A stretch of 56,261 nucleotides of DNA from assembly GCA_947624895.1 (NCBI GenBank), contig CANQMK010000004.1:1-56261 (forward strand), in the 5' to 3' direction. Position numbers and translations under genes: made by a program. This document shows positions 8,796-17,542 of the stretch, one piece after another. The notes beneath the pieces were generated by a model. It was not told where the DNA came from. It saw only the letters and a list, made by a program, of their open reading frames with translations, and made no database searches. The stretch's first letter is position 1; every line of letters begins with the position of its first letter. The DNA is from an uncultured Oscillospiraceae bacterium (GTDB lineage: Bacteria > Bacillota > Clostridia > Oscillospirales > Oscillospiraceae).

Positions 8796-9182
8796 TTATC
8801 TCTTCTTGAAAATGATCAGCTTGCTGACCAGATAATTGATGACGATGATGACCACATTGACCGCGCACTTGGCCAGCAGGTCGTTGACCCCCAGGGTCAG
8901 CAGCAGCCACATCCCGCCGTCGTCCAGGGGCAGGGTGCAAAGGCGCATGGCCATGAACTCCAGGAAGCTCTTCCACGCCATCCCCGTCTGAAAGACGAAC
9001 TGGCTGTTGGTCCAGTAGGCGAACAGCACCGCCAGGAAGAAGGCCAGCGTATTCGCCGCCAGCTCCCCCATGACCAGGTTCAGCAGCAGGAAGGCCGCCG
9101 TGTTCACGACCACCGTCAGCACGCCGAACACCAGGTAGCGGAAGGTCTCGCTTTTCAAAAAAAGCCGCAACTTCTCAACCAT
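8796..9182 (-). CDS. GtrA-family membrane protein (lipid-linked sugar flipping)
   Basis: GtrA-like proteins are small four-helix membrane proteins thought to flip polyprenyl-phosphate sugars in three-component glycosylation systems. The 128-residue product fits: [21 protein letters not shown] in helix 1, a conserved [11 protein letters not shown] segment between helices 2 and 3, and a C-terminal [13 protein letters not shown]. Its start overlaps the glf end by 8 bases. The likely partner is the DPM1-like GT2 at 15818 in the same operon, or the paralogue at 22001, with a large membrane protein as final transferase. Confidence 0.9.
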   Translation of the reverse strand: MVEKLRLFLKSETFRYLVFGVLTVVVNTAAFLLLNLVMGELAANTLAFFLAVLFAYWTNSQFVFQTGMAWKSFLEFMAMRLCTLPLDDGGMWLLLTLGVNDLLAKCAVNVVIIVINYLVSKLIIFKKR

Positions 9183-10350
9183 GGTCCTCTGTCAAATACT
9201 CCTTCACATTCTCAAAGTAGGCCAGGGCGTGCTCGATGCACACGTCCATGTTGTAGTACTTGAACTCCGCCAGCCGCCCGCACAGGAAGAGGTTCTTGTA
9301 TTGGACGACCTCCCCCAGGTACTTCTGGTACAGGGCGGCGCTGTCCTCCGTCACCACGGGGTAGTAGGGCGTTCCACCCACCTCCGCCCCCGGCACGTAG
9401 TCCAGGGGGTACTCGGTGGCCACCACTGAGCCTACCGCGGCGCTGTCGTCATACATGATCTTGCGGTATTCTGTACTGCGGGTATAGCCCGGCGCCTGGG
9501 GATAGGAGATGATCTCACAGGGCAGGACGCTCTCCCGCTCGGAATAGGCGTAGCGGATGTCCAGGGAGCGGTAGGGCAGCGGGCCGAATTTACGCCCGAA
9601 CAGCTCGTCGATGGCCCCGGTGTAGATGAGGCACTCCACCTCCTCCCCGTCGTAGCGCGCCTTGCCGTCCGCCAACTCCAGGTGCTCCAGGGCGTCCGTG
9701 TTCAGCCGGACCTCGATGTTGGGATGGTCCAGCATATTCTGGAAGATGGAGGTGAAGCCTTTGACGGGGAGGTACTGGAAGTCCTTGTTGAGGTAGCGCC
9801 TGTCGTACCCCATCGCCATGGGGACCCGGTCCAGCACATACTTGTCGATCTGCTCCGGCTGGAGACCCCACATCTTGCTGGTGTAGGTGCGGTACGCCTT
9901 TTCAAAGAGCAGTTCTCCGTAGGCGCTGACCTCCGGGTCGGGGTGCTCTACAATCTCCAGCACCGGCACCCGGTCGCGACCCGCGAAGGCGGCGCGCAGC
10001 TTGGCCAGCACGCTCTCCGCCTGCTCCGGACCGATGAGCTGCTGGACGGTCTGGAAGTTGAAGGGCAGGCGCACATAGTTCCCGTCGATGAAGCTCATGA
10101 GCTCCACGTTGAAGGGAAACAGCTCGGCGTACTGCTTCAGGAATTTGATGATGAAGTATTTGTTGGTGTTCAGGAAGTGGGGGCCGTACTTCTGGATGAG
10201 GATGCCGTGCTCGTCCAGCTCGTCGTACATATTGCCGCCGATGTGGGGCCGCTTTTCCACCACCAGTACCTTCCTGTCCAGCTCCTCCGCGATCTTCCGG
10301 GCCAGGATGGAGCCGGAGAAGCCGGAGCCCACTACAACAATGTTTCCCAT
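9175..10350 (-). CDS. glf: UDP-galactopyranose mutase
   Basis: Glf is a flavoenzyme converting UDP-galactopyranose to UDP-galactofuranose. The 391-residue product begins NIVVVGSGFSGSILA (FAD Rossmann motif), with VVEKRPHIGGNMYDE, KYGPHFLNTN and IYTGAIDELF, all characteristic. I start at ATG 10350, placing the FAD motif at the N-terminus; the upstream extension overlaps the SDR gene and lacks similarity. The gene implies galactofuranose in the polymer or a side chain. No obvious Galf transferase stands out by sequence alone. Confidence 0.96.
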   Translation of the reverse strand: MGNIVVVGSGFSGSILARKIAEELDRKVLVVEKRPHIGGNMYDELDEHGILIQKYGPHFLNTNKYFIIKFLKQYAELFPFNVELMSFIDGNYVRLPFNFQTVQQLIGPEQAESVLAKLRAAFAGRDRVPVLEIVEHPDPEVSAYGELLFEKAYRTYTSKMWGLQPEQIDKYVLDRVPMAMGYDRRYLNKDFQYLPVKGFTSIFQNMLDHPNIEVRLNTDALEHLELADGKARYDGEEVECLIYTGAIDELFGRKFGPLPYRSLDIRYAYSERESVLPCEIISYPQAPGYTRSTEYRKIMYDDSAAVGSVVATEYPLDYVPGAEVGGTPYYPVVTEDSAALYQKYLGEVVQYKNLFLCGRLAEFKYYNMDVCIEHALAYFENVKEYLTEDHG

Positions 10351-10364
10351 AAACGATCCCCGCC

Positions 10365-11273
10365 TTAAAAATCTAATGTTTTGACCCACTGTGCGGTTTT
10401 TAGAATACTTTCCTGAAAATCCGCCGTACACACAAAGCCTGTATCCCGGTAGAGAGCGTCCAGGTCAAACTTGGAATAGTCTGTATATGTGTTGTCGCTG
10501 TACCGTCCAAAGCGCAGTTCCGCGCCAGGGCAGAGAATGTCCCGGACCTCGGTCAAAATCTGGCGAAAGGTCGGAAGCCGCCGTGATCCGATGTAATATT
10601 GCTTCCCGTTTTGGCCCCTTTCTCCAACGGCGAGAAGCCCTGCCACCGCGTCATCGACGAATGTCCAGTCATACTCGTTGTTCCCCTCGATCAAATCAAG
10701 GGATTCGCCTCGAAGCAGCTTGCTGATGAACAGGTTCGCGGTCCGTTTGGAAAAATCCCCCGGGCCAAAAACATTGGTGAAGGCCGTCGCGTTGAAGCGC
10801 GTCACATCCCGGAGAAGCACCTGGCAGAGCTCTCGCGCGCTCTTTTTACAGACGCCGTATACACTTGCGCCGCACACCGTTCCATCTACCGCGGAGGGAG
10901 AAACCAGGTATTCCTGGTTCGTTCCCGCGAAGACAAATTTGTCGCACCCCACCGCGCGGGCTAGCATCGCCACGCAGATGGACATAGAGAGATTGTCCTT
11001 CTGCACGGTAATGTCCTTATAGGCCGCGGATGAAATGCCCCCCCAGGCCAGGTGAAAGAACAGATCCACATGGGACACGGGGATCTGCTCGGCCACAGTC
11101 TCCCATTGATTGAGGTCACCAACGATCGGTACCACGTTTGCCGCGCTCGGCAAAAGCTCCCGTTCCCGCTCGCTATATACGATCGCGTAGACTGTATACT
11201 CCTGAGCAAGTCTCTCCACAAGTCCCCGCCCAATAAATCCTCCCGCGCCGGTCACAATTGCGGTCTTCATCAC
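10365..11273 (-). CDS. NAD(P)-dependent sugar epimerase/4-ketoreductase (SDR), copy 1
   Basis: An extended short-chain dehydrogenase of 302 residues: AIVTGAGGFIGRGLVERL binds the nucleotide, YGVCKKS is the Tyr-x3-Lys pair, and TNVFGPGDFSKR, NEYDWTFVDD and RYSDNTYTDYSKFDLDALYRD follow. It is clearly paralogous to the protein at 11903, sharing the unusual HLAWGG/HFAWAG motif and C-terminal third. Its partner RmlC-like gene overlaps by 4 bases. It most likely reduces or epimerises a dTDP-4-keto-deoxysugar, as RmlD or TylCII-type steps do; the exact product cannot be read from sequence. Confidence 0.85.
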   Translation of the reverse strand: MMKTAIVTGAGGFIGRGLVERLAQEYTVYAIVYSERERELLPSAANVVPIVGDLNQWETVAEQIPVSHVDLFFHLAWGGISSAAYKDITVQKDNLSMSICVAMLARAVGCDKFVFAGTNQEYLVSPSAVDGTVCGASVYGVCKKSARELCQVLLRDVTRFNATAFTNVFGPGDFSKRTANLFISKLLRGESLDLIEGNNEYDWTFVDDAVAGLLAVGERGQNGKQYYIGSRRLPTFRQILTEVRDILCPGAELRFGRYSDNTYTDYSKFDLDALYRDTGFVCTADFQESILKTAQWVKTLDF

Positions 11274-11842
11274 GAATTCACCTCCAGCGTCAGGTTCACG
11301 TCGCTGTCGGTGAGGAAGGGCGCCTTGCTGTCGTTGGCGGAGAGGATCGGGTCGGCGATCCCCCAGTCCAGGTCGATCTCCGGGTCGTTCCAGCGGATGG
11401 CGCGCACAAGGTCCCGGTCGTAGTAGTCATCGAACTTATAGAGGACCACCGTGCCCGGCGTCCGGGTCACATAGGCGTGGCCGTACCCGCTGGGCAGGTA
11501 GAGCTGTCTGCGGTTCTCCTCCGAGATGGTCATGCTGATCCACTGCTTGAAGGTGGGGGAGTCCCGCCGCAGGTCCACCACGAAGTCCAGCACCTCGCCG
11601 TGGAGCACGCGCACCAGCTTCACCTGGGGGTGGGGGTTGTTCTGGAAGTGGATCCCCCGGATCGTCCCCGCCTCACGGTTGAAACAGATGTAGTCCACCA
11701 CAAAGCGGACGTCGATCCCGTACTCCCGCAGGGTGCGGTCGTTGTACGCCTCCGCGCTGTACCCCCGGTTGTCGTCAAAATAGGTGGGCTCGATGAGCTT
11801 TACGCCGGGGAGGGATAGTTCTGTCACCTTCATCTCCGCCAC
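11270..11842 (-). CDS. rfbC: dTDP-4-keto-sugar 3,5- (or 5-) epimerase, RmlC-like, copy 1
   Basis: The 190-residue cupin matches the RmlC family: PTYFDDNRGYSAEAYN, IRGIHFQNNPHPQVKLVRV (with the conserved base histidine), and YLPSGYGHAY. RmlC epimerises C3 and C5 of dTDP-4-keto-6-deoxyglucose; relatives in antibiotic sugar pathways act on only one carbon. Its 3' end overlaps the SDR gene at 10365. The 11-residue stretch MKVTELSLPGV is shared exactly with the second copy at 12862, marking a local duplication. Confidence 0.88.
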   Translation of the reverse strand: MAEMKVTELSLPGVKLIEPTYFDDNRGYSAEAYNDRTLREYGIDVRFVVDYICFNREAGTIRGIHFQNNPHPQVKLVRVLHGEVLDFVVDLRRDSPTFKQWISMTISEENRRQLYLPSGYGHAYVTRTPGTVVLYKFDDYYDRDLVRAIRWNDPEIDLDWGIADPILSANDSKAPFLTDSDVNLTLEVNS

Positions 11843-11902
11843 CCCCTTACCCGTTCCGCGGGAAAGTAGGGCAGAAGAGCCAGGGGCAAATAGACGTAAA
11901 TG

Positions 11903-12865
11903 TTACATCATTGCCCCCCCCCGTTTTCCATTTTCTACCATTTTCATCTTCGCTCTCTCTTCCTCCTGTTGCAGCCATTGGGCCGTTTTCCGAATACTCT
12001 CCGCAAAATCCGCCGTACACACGAAGCTCGTGTCACGGTAGAGGGCATCCAGGTCGATCTGGGAATAGTCGATATACGCTTTGTCGTCATAGCGTCCAAA
12101 TCTCAGCTCCGCCGTCGGCGCTACGATATCGCGTACCTCTGTGACGATCTCCCGAAATGTCCTGAGATGTCTGCCGCCAATGTAGTAATCCTCTCCGGGA
12201 ATACCATTTTCCAGCACGGCCAGGATCCCGCTTGTCGCGTCATCGATATACGTCCAGTCGTGCAAGTGCTCCCCTGTGATCAGATCCAGTGACTTCCCCG
12301 CCAACAGTTGACGGAGCATGGAGTTTGTGGAGCGGTTGGAGCGGTCCCCCGGGCCAAACACATTGGTGAACAGCACGCTGTTGAACTGTGTCTCCCCTGT
12401 CCAAGACGCCGCCCGCAGCAGGGATACCGCGGCGCCCTTCGCCAGACCGTATAGGTTCTTGCGGCAAAAGACCGGCTGACCGTCTTTTTCGACCGGCTCC
12501 ATCCGATGTTGATAGCTGGAGCCGGCCAACAAAAACTTCTTGCTCCCCAGCGCCCTGGCCTGCTCAAAGGCCACCGCGGCCGCCCGGACGTTCTCCGCCT
12601 GCGCCGGAAGCTGTCGGCTCTCCGCGCCGGAGACGCCCGCCCAGGCAAAGTGGATGAACCAGTCCACCTCTGCGGAGATCAAGTCCGCCAGCTGTTCATA
12701 ATGGGCAAAATCGCAGACGACGCGGCGCGGCTCTTCCGGCCCAAAGTCGCCCAGCGCGCTCTCCCAGCCGTCCACGGCATAGACCTGCCATCCCAGCGCC
12801 AACAGCCGCCTGGTCAGCGCCTTGCCAATAAAGCCGCCCGCGCCGGTCACTATCGCCGTCTTCAT
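11903..12865 (-). CDS. NAD(P)-dependent sugar epimerase/4-ketoreductase (SDR), copy 2
   Basis: The 320-residue extended SDR begins KTAIVTGAGGFIGKALTRRL and carries YGLAKGA (Tyr-x3-Lys), TNVFGPGDRSNRS and HDWTYIDDATSG. It shares motif order and its C-terminal block with copy 1. I start at ATG 12865, 4 bases inside the end of the RmlC-like gene at 12862; the upstream extension overlaps that gene. A 60-base gap follows before copy 1's RmlC. Presumed 4-ketoreductase for a dTDP-deoxysugar, by context. Confidence 0.85.
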   Translation of the reverse strand: MKTAIVTGAGGFIGKALTRRLLALGWQVYAVDGWESALGDFGPEEPRRVVCDFAHYEQLADLISAEVDWFIHFAWAGVSGAESRQLPAQAENVRAAAVAFEQARALGSKKFLLAGSSYQHRMEPVEKDGQPVFCRKNLYGLAKGAAVSLLRAASWTGETQFNSVLFTNVFGPGDRSNRSTNSMLRQLLAGKSLDLITGEHLHDWTYIDDATSGILAVLENGIPGEDYYIGGRHLRTFREIVTEVRDIVAPTAELRFGRYDDKAYIDYSQIDLDALYRDTSFVCTADFAESIRKTAQWLQQEEERAKMKMVENGKRGGAMM

Positions 12866-13428
12866 CCTTCTCCCCCCGCGTATACAAAGTTCACGTCGCT
12901 CTCCGCCAGCGGCTTCGCCGCCTGGTCCTTGGGGGAGACGACGGGGGCGATGGGCGGCCATTGGATGGCGATCTCCGGGTCGTCCCAGGCGATGGCCCGG
13001 TCATGGGAGGGGGCGTACAGCGCGTCCACCTTGTACTGCCCCTCCGTGTTGTCCACCAGAGACATACAGATGTGCCCAAACCCCCTGGGGAGATACAACT
13101 GCTTTCGGTTTTCGGCGCTCAGAATCACCGATACCCATTTCTTATAGGTGGGCGAGCCCTTGCGGAGGTCCACAGCCACGTCGAACAGACTGCCCCGGGT
13201 ACAGCGGATGAGCTTGGACTGGGCGTGGGGGTCGTTCTGAAAATGGATGCCCCGGATGGTCCCCTTTGTCAGACAGAGGAAATGGTTGTCCTGCACAAAA
13301 ACGTCGTCGATCCCGTACTCGTGGAGGGTCCGGGCGGAATAGGTCTCGCAGTAATAGCCGCGGAAGTCCTCAAAGTAGGTGGGCTCGATGAGCTTCACGC
13401 CGGGGAGGGATAGTTCTGTCACCTTCAT
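12862..13428 (-). CDS. rfbC: dTDP-4-keto-sugar 3,5- (or 5-) epimerase, RmlC-like, copy 2
   Basis: A 188-residue RmlC-family cupin with PTYFEDFRGYYCETYS, IRGIHFQNDPHAQSKLIRC and YLPRGFGHICMS. Compared with copy 1, the region after the histidine motif differs (DVAVDLRKGSPTYKK against DFVVDLRRDSPTFKQ), and so does the C-terminus, which may mean a different substrate. It lies 3 bases after the Gfo/Idh/MocA gene and overlaps the SDR at 11903, so each epimerase is locked to its own reductase. Confidence 0.88.
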   Translation of the reverse strand: MKVTELSLPGVKLIEPTYFEDFRGYYCETYSARTLHEYGIDDVFVQDNHFLCLTKGTIRGIHFQNDPHAQSKLIRCTRGSLFDVAVDLRKGSPTYKKWVSVILSAENRKQLYLPRGFGHICMSLVDNTEGQYKVDALYAPSHDRAIAWDDPEIAIQWPPIAPVVSPKDQAAKPLAESDVNFVYAGGEG

Positions 13429-13431
13429 TTG

Positions 13432-14445
13432 TCACACCTCTCCTTTCCGCAGGGCGTCTACAATCTCGCTCTGTTTCAGGATGTCCGCGCAGCGGCGCGC
13501 CCGCTCCGCGGGGTCCTGTACGCAGGCTTCAAACACGCCGATGGAGTTGTAGAACTGGTCGTCCGGGGGCACCTCGATGGTCCGGGTCCCGTCGTTGGTC
13601 TGGATGGTGAGCACGGGGGCCAGGTCGGTGGGTGGGGTGAAGACCCGGTCCGCCGTGAGAGTGCCCACGCTGCCCCAGACCTCCAGCCTGCACTGGTAGG
13701 CATTGTCCATGCCAAAGGCGATCTGGGCGGTGAGGCCGGCATCGTTGCGAAGGGTGGCGCTGCCGTAGAGGTCCACGCCGAAGTCGGGGCTCTGGGTGAG
13801 GCGACCGTCCACCAGCCGCGCGGAGTCCCCCAACAGCAGGCGGGCCAGGCGGATGGGGTAGCCCCCGCAGTCCAACAGCGCGCCGCCGCCCATCGCCCGG
13901 TCGTAGCGGAAGTCGCCGGCGCCCCGGAAGGGGAAGCCGAAGGAGGCCCGGATGAGCCGCACATCGCCCAGCTCGCCGGAGGCGATGATCCGCCGGATCT
14001 CCCCGATCTGCCGGTGGTAGATGAACATATAGTTCTCGTGGAGGGCAAGGCCGCGGGCCCGGGCCAGGTCCACCAGCTCCCGGGTGTCCTTGGCGCTGGT
14101 GGTGCTGGGCTTTTCCACGAAGACGTGTTTGCCCCGCTCCAGGGCCTCCTTGGCCCAGGTGTAGTGGAGGGCCGGGGGGAGGGGGAGGTAGACGGCGTCC
14201 ACGTCCGCCCGCTCCAGGAGGGTTTTGTAGCCCTCAAACACCTCGCCGCCGGACAGCTCCTGGAAACTCTCCGCCTTTTTCCGCTCCGCCGCCAGGACCT
14301 CCGGCGCGGCGTGGCCGCCGAACCACTCGGCGGAGTTGGCGCAGGCCACGCCTACATACGTGAACCCGCCGTGCTTGTTCAGCGCCGGGAGGAACCGCCG
14401 GTAGGCGATGTTGGAGGGGCAGAGGATCCCAATTCGTATCGTCAT
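13432..14445 (-). CDS. Gfo/Idh/MocA oxidoreductase, probable dTDP-deoxysugar 3-ketoreductase
   Basis: The 337-residue product has the family's N-terminal nucleotide-binding region (IRIGILCPSNIAYRRFLPAL), the EKP motif in GKHVFVEKPSTTSAKD, and MGGGALLDCGGYPIRLARLL in the C-terminal domain. In 2,6-dideoxysugar pathways of antibiotics, an enzyme of this family (the KijD10/SpnN type) reduces the C3 ketone created by a 2,3-dehydratase. That dehydratase is the adjacent gene, 3 bases upstream, so the same role is proposed here. The family call is firm; substrate is inferred from context. Confidence 0.85.
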   Translation of the reverse strand: MTIRIGILCPSNIAYRRFLPALNKHGGFTYVGVACANSAEWFGGHAAPEVLAAERKKAESFQELSGGEVFEGYKTLLERADVDAVYLPLPPALHYTWAKEALERGKHVFVEKPSTTSAKDTRELVDLARARGLALHENYMFIYHRQIGEIRRIIASGELGDVRLIRASFGFPFRGAGDFRYDRAMGGGALLDCGGYPIRLARLLLGDSARLVDGRLTQSPDFGVDLYGSATLRNDAGLTAQIAFGMDNAYQCRLEVWGSVGTLTADRVFTPPTDLAPVLTIQTNDGTRTIEVPPDDQFYNSIGVFEACVQDPAERARRCADILKQSEIVDALRKGEV

Positions 14446-14448
14446 ACG

Positions 14449-15825
14449 TCACGCCTCCAGTAGCGACAGCAGATTGCGAAGCTGGATGTTCATGGTGTTG
14501 TTCACCTGCACCAGCTCGTTGAGCGTTTTGAGGTCCAGGAGAAAATACCCCTCCGGCAGCGCCGGGAGCTGGGACTTGTCCACCCGCAGCAGGACGTTTC
14601 GGTTCTGCTCGTGGTAGAAGCGGCCGCCCTCCTCGGACAGGAGGTGGTCGAAGACCACGCCCTGGCCGGTGTTCAGCCGGTCCCAGAAAAAGCGGGTCAC
14701 GGCGTCCTCCCGGGGGGCGCGCTCCACCGCCTCCTGCTGGACGGTGGGGCCCAGCTCCAGAACGTCAAAGCACCCCACCTCGGGGGTGGCGCGGACGACA
14801 AACTTCAAAAGGCCGCCGTCCTCCACGCAGAGAAGGCCGAAGGTGGCCACGCCCATGGCCTCAAAGAGGGGCTGGGTCCAGCGGCGCACCTCCCGGCCCT
14901 CGATGGCGATGTCACAGAAGACCACCTTGAAGGGGTAGGGGCGCCGGCACACCAACTCCCCGTCCCGCGTCTCCCAGTCCTCCAGGCTGTCCAGGGGAAC
15001 CAGCCGCGCGCCGCCCTCGGTGAACATCTTCACGTTGTTGACGTACTGGTACACCGTGGGCAGGGCGTTCTCCTCCCCGCCCTCAAAGAGGGAGCGGAAG
15101 AGGGGCTGGTCGGAAAAGAGGGCCTGGAGCGCCGCCCTGTCCCCCTCGTCGAGGCGCGCCTTGGAAAAGGGGATGCAGGAGAGCACGGTGCGGGTGTCCA
15201 TGTTCACCAGGTTGTCCTCCCGCATGAGCCGCTTGATCTGGCCCAGGGTCATCCAGCGGTGGCTGGGCAGGACGGGCACGTCCTCCTCCACCCGGAGGAG
15301 GATGTTGCGGTTGCGCTTCTTGTAAAACCGGGAGGACTGCTCCGACTGGATCTGGTCCACCACGATCTCATACCGCGAGGCGTTCAGAAAGTAGTCCAGG
15401 TAGGGCGGCTTCTTCCCCCCGTGCTTCTGGGTGAAGTTGCTCTTGGTGGCCTGGATGGTGGGGGAGATCTGGACGCAGTTCACATTCCCCGGCTCGATCT
15501 TGGCCTGCATGAGGAAGTGCGCCACCCCGTCGAACGCCCGGCAGAGGATGCCCAGGTAGCCGATCTCCGGCTGGAGGATGACAGGCTGGGCGAAGTCCGG
15601 GCCCCGGAGGCCGGTGACGGTGAAAAAGCTCCTGTTCTCGTTGCGGATACAGCCCTCGGCGGCGTCGTAGAACCAGGGGGCGCACCGCTCCAGGGGGATC
15701 TTGCGGATCTCCACCGCCGTGTTGGCGTTGCGCTCCCGCACCCAGGCGAGGATGTCCGCGGTGGGGGAGATGGGGCTGTCCTCAGCGCGCCAGCTGCGGG
15801 CGAGGGAAAGCAAGGTGTTATTCAT
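14449..15825 (-). CDS. NDP-hexose 2,3-dehydratase (TylX3/SpnO family)
   Basis: This 458-residue protein shows the family's internal duplication. SSRFYKKRNRNILLRVEEDV (about 164-183) recurs as GGRFYHEQNRNVLLRVDKSQ (about 400-419), and the block before each repeat ends in ISPTIQATKSN and LGPTVQQEAVE. The enzyme eliminates water from dTDP-4-keto-6-deoxyglucose, the committed step to 2,6-dideoxysugars. I start at ATG 15825, which follows AAGGGAAGCG and overlaps the GT2 stop by 8 bases. It is well known from actinomycete antibiotic clusters, less expected in a gut Firmicute surface locus. Confidence 0.9.
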   Translation of the reverse strand: MNNTLLSLARSWRAEDSPISPTADILAWVRERNANTAVEIRKIPLERCAPWFYDAAEGCIRNENRSFFTVTGLRGPDFAQPVILQPEIGYLGILCRAFDGVAHFLMQAKIEPGNVNCVQISPTIQATKSNFTQKHGGKKPPYLDYFLNASRYEIVVDQIQSEQSSRFYKKRNRNILLRVEEDVPVLPSHRWMTLGQIKRLMREDNLVNMDTRTVLSCIPFSKARLDEGDRAALQALFSDQPLFRSLFEGGEENALPTVYQYVNNVKMFTEGGARLVPLDSLEDWETRDGELVCRRPYPFKVVFCDIAIEGREVRRWTQPLFEAMGVATFGLLCVEDGGLLKFVVRATPEVGCFDVLELGPTVQQEAVERAPREDAVTRFFWDRLNTGQGVVFDHLLSEEGGRFYHEQNRNVLLRVDKSQLPALPEGYFLLDLKTLNELVQVNNTMNIQLRNLLSLLEA

Positions 15826-16798
15826 CGCTCGCTTCCCTTTTCTCCTCGTTTTCCCCGGTGCCCGCCTCAAAATTGATCTTCTCCCCTACCACCACCAGGG
15901 GACGGTGCATGGTGCGGGTGTTGATGCTCAGGATATACTCGCCCAGAATGCCCATAAAGAAAAGCTGTATCGCCCCAATAAAGAACACACCGATGAGAAT
16001 AGAGGCGGTGCCGTAGGGGTAAGCGTTCCAGTTGAGCAGCTTGCTAATCAGCACAAACAGAGCCAGGCCGACGCTGAGGAGGCCAAGCAACGCGCCGATA
16101 AAGGTGGCGATCCGCATCAAAATCTTGGTATAGGAAGTAATGCCGACCATTGCGGCGTCATACACCTTCCAGAAGTTTTGCCCAGACCGGCCACGCAGGC
16201 TGTTGGCCTGCTCATACTGAATCACCTGGATGCTCATGCCAAACTCGCTGACAAGCCCTTTGAAATAGGGGTAGGGGTCATCGATCTCCCGCATGACATC
16301 AATGAACGCCTTGTCATACAACCCAAAGCCGTTGAAATGCTGGATTTGCTTCGTGTCGGAAAATTTTCCGATCACATTGTAGTAGAGCGTACGCAAGAAA
16401 AACAGGAGCTTTGACTCTTTGCTTTTGGTCTTCTGTCCAACAACGACCTTGTGGCCTTTTTCCCATTCTTCCACCATCCGCGGCAGCAACTCAGGGGGAT
16501 CCTGAAGGTCACTGAACAGCAGGAAGGTGGCATCCCCGGTGCCATACTGCATGGTGGCAAATACATTTCGCGTATAGCCAAAGTTCCGGGCGTTGAACAC
16601 CGCCTTGACGTGCTTGTCCTTGGCGCAGTACTGACGGATTACCTCCCGGGTGTTATCCGGGGAGTAGTCGTCCACAAAGATGATCTCGTAGTCGTACTGG
16701 GGCAGCTGCTGGGTAAATACCTTCGTCAGCCGCTCGTACATCACGGGCACGCACTTTTCATCGCTGTAGGTGGGGATGGTCACGCTGATCTTTTTCAT
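15818..16798 (-). CDS. DPM1/GtrB-like polyprenyl-phosphate glycosyltransferase (GT2), copy 1
   Basis: The 326-residue GT2 begins ISVTIPTYSDEKCVPVMYER, with EIIFVDDYSPDNT (acidic nucleotide-sugar site) and LLFSDLQDPPELLPRMVEEW. Two C-terminal membrane helices (about 230-260 and 268-295), followed by TRTMHRPLVV, are typical of GtrB/ArnC enzymes, which move a sugar onto polyprenyl phosphate at the inner membrane face. It is paralogous to the protein at 22001. Being in the dTDP-sugar operon, it probably uses a dTDP-deoxysugar; GtrA at 8796 may flip the product. Confidence 0.9.
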   Translation of the reverse strand: MKKISVTIPTYSDEKCVPVMYERLTKVFTQQLPQYDYEIIFVDDYSPDNTREVIRQYCAKDKHVKAVFNARNFGYTRNVFATMQYGTGDATFLLFSDLQDPPELLPRMVEEWEKGHKVVVGQKTKSKESKLLFFLRTLYYNVIGKFSDTKQIQHFNGFGLYDKAFIDVMREIDDPYPYFKGLVSEFGMSIQVIQYEQANSLRGRSGQNFWKVYDAAMVGITSYTKILMRIATFIGALLGLLSVGLALFVLISKLLNWNAYPYGTASILIGVFFIGAIQLFFMGILGEYILSINTRTMHRPLVVVGEKINFEAGTGENEEKREASDE

Positions 16799-16822
16799 AT
16801 GAAAGCACTTTCCTTTTTTAGC

Positions 16823-17407
16823 CTAATTTCCATTGGGATAAATGCATGTTTTATCCGGAACTGGGAACACCGCCTCAACCAGGCGCATCATATCGATCAG
16901 GCGCTTTCCCTTGGAGGTGATCTTATAGCCTCCGTCCACCGGTTCCAAATTTCCGACGGAGACCTGTTCGTCGATGCGCTTCTGGTTCTCGTTTGCCTCT
17001 TCAATAAAACCGTCGATGAACCGCCCCTTCATCTCTTGCGCGGAGTAGACCTCCTGGGATGAGTCCCGCATCTCCGCCAGAGAATAGATGGTATAGGAGC
17101 GCTCGATGGTCATCGGCCCCAAGGAGAGGAACAGGGCCATCAACAACGTAGAGAGCCCTACGCACAAAACGGCGGAGGACAGGCTGATCCCAAAGGGTTC
17201 GTTCGTTTTTATCCACACGAAAACGACCACCGCCAGCAGGAGGAGGCAGCACAGAGCATCCAACAGCAGCAGGCGGTACAAATACGCCTTCAGGCCGGAA
17301 AGCAGCGGAGTCCGTAATAACAGGGCCACGCCCAACGCAAGCAACGCGCAGAAAGCTATGCACAAAACCGCGGCTTTCAACAGCCGGATGAGTTCCCGCT
17401 TGACCAT
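16823..17407 (-). CDS. Three-helix membrane protein of unknown function
   Basis: With ATG 17407 (GAGAGGA ribosome-binding site upstream) the product has 194 residues; a longer ATG at 17521 lies nearer the promoter but adds a non-hydrophobic leader. There are three membrane helices (about 8-30, 40-65, 75-97) and a soluble C-terminal half, in which QVSVGNLEPVDGGYKITSKG resembles a winged-helix-like segment. I know no function. It is the first gene of the dTDP-sugar operon, 24 bases before the GT2. Confidence 0.7.
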   Translation of the reverse strand: MVKRELIRLLKAAVLCIAFCALLALGVALLLRTPLLSGLKAYLYRLLLLDALCCLLLLAVVVFVWIKTNEPFGISLSSAVLCVGLSTLLMALFLSLGPMTIERSYTIYSLAEMRDSSQEVYSAQEMKGRFIDGFIEEANENQKRIDEQVSVGNLEPVDGGYKITSKGKRLIDMMRLVEAVFPVPDKTCIYPNGN

Positions 17408-17542
17408 ACCATCCGTCCTCTCTCCCAAGTGTCCGATCCTCCGCCCGCTCTCCACGGCTTGGCAGGTCCCATCCGGGGTCGGCTTGGACCCGCTGAAAAC
17501 GTCGTAAAAAGTTTGTCGCATTATTGCGGGGCGTATTTTTTG

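Noticed and set aside
10351..10431. Longer start for UDP-galactopyranose mutase
   Set aside because: It adds residues before the FAD-binding motif, overlaps the SDR gene and has no ribosome-binding site.
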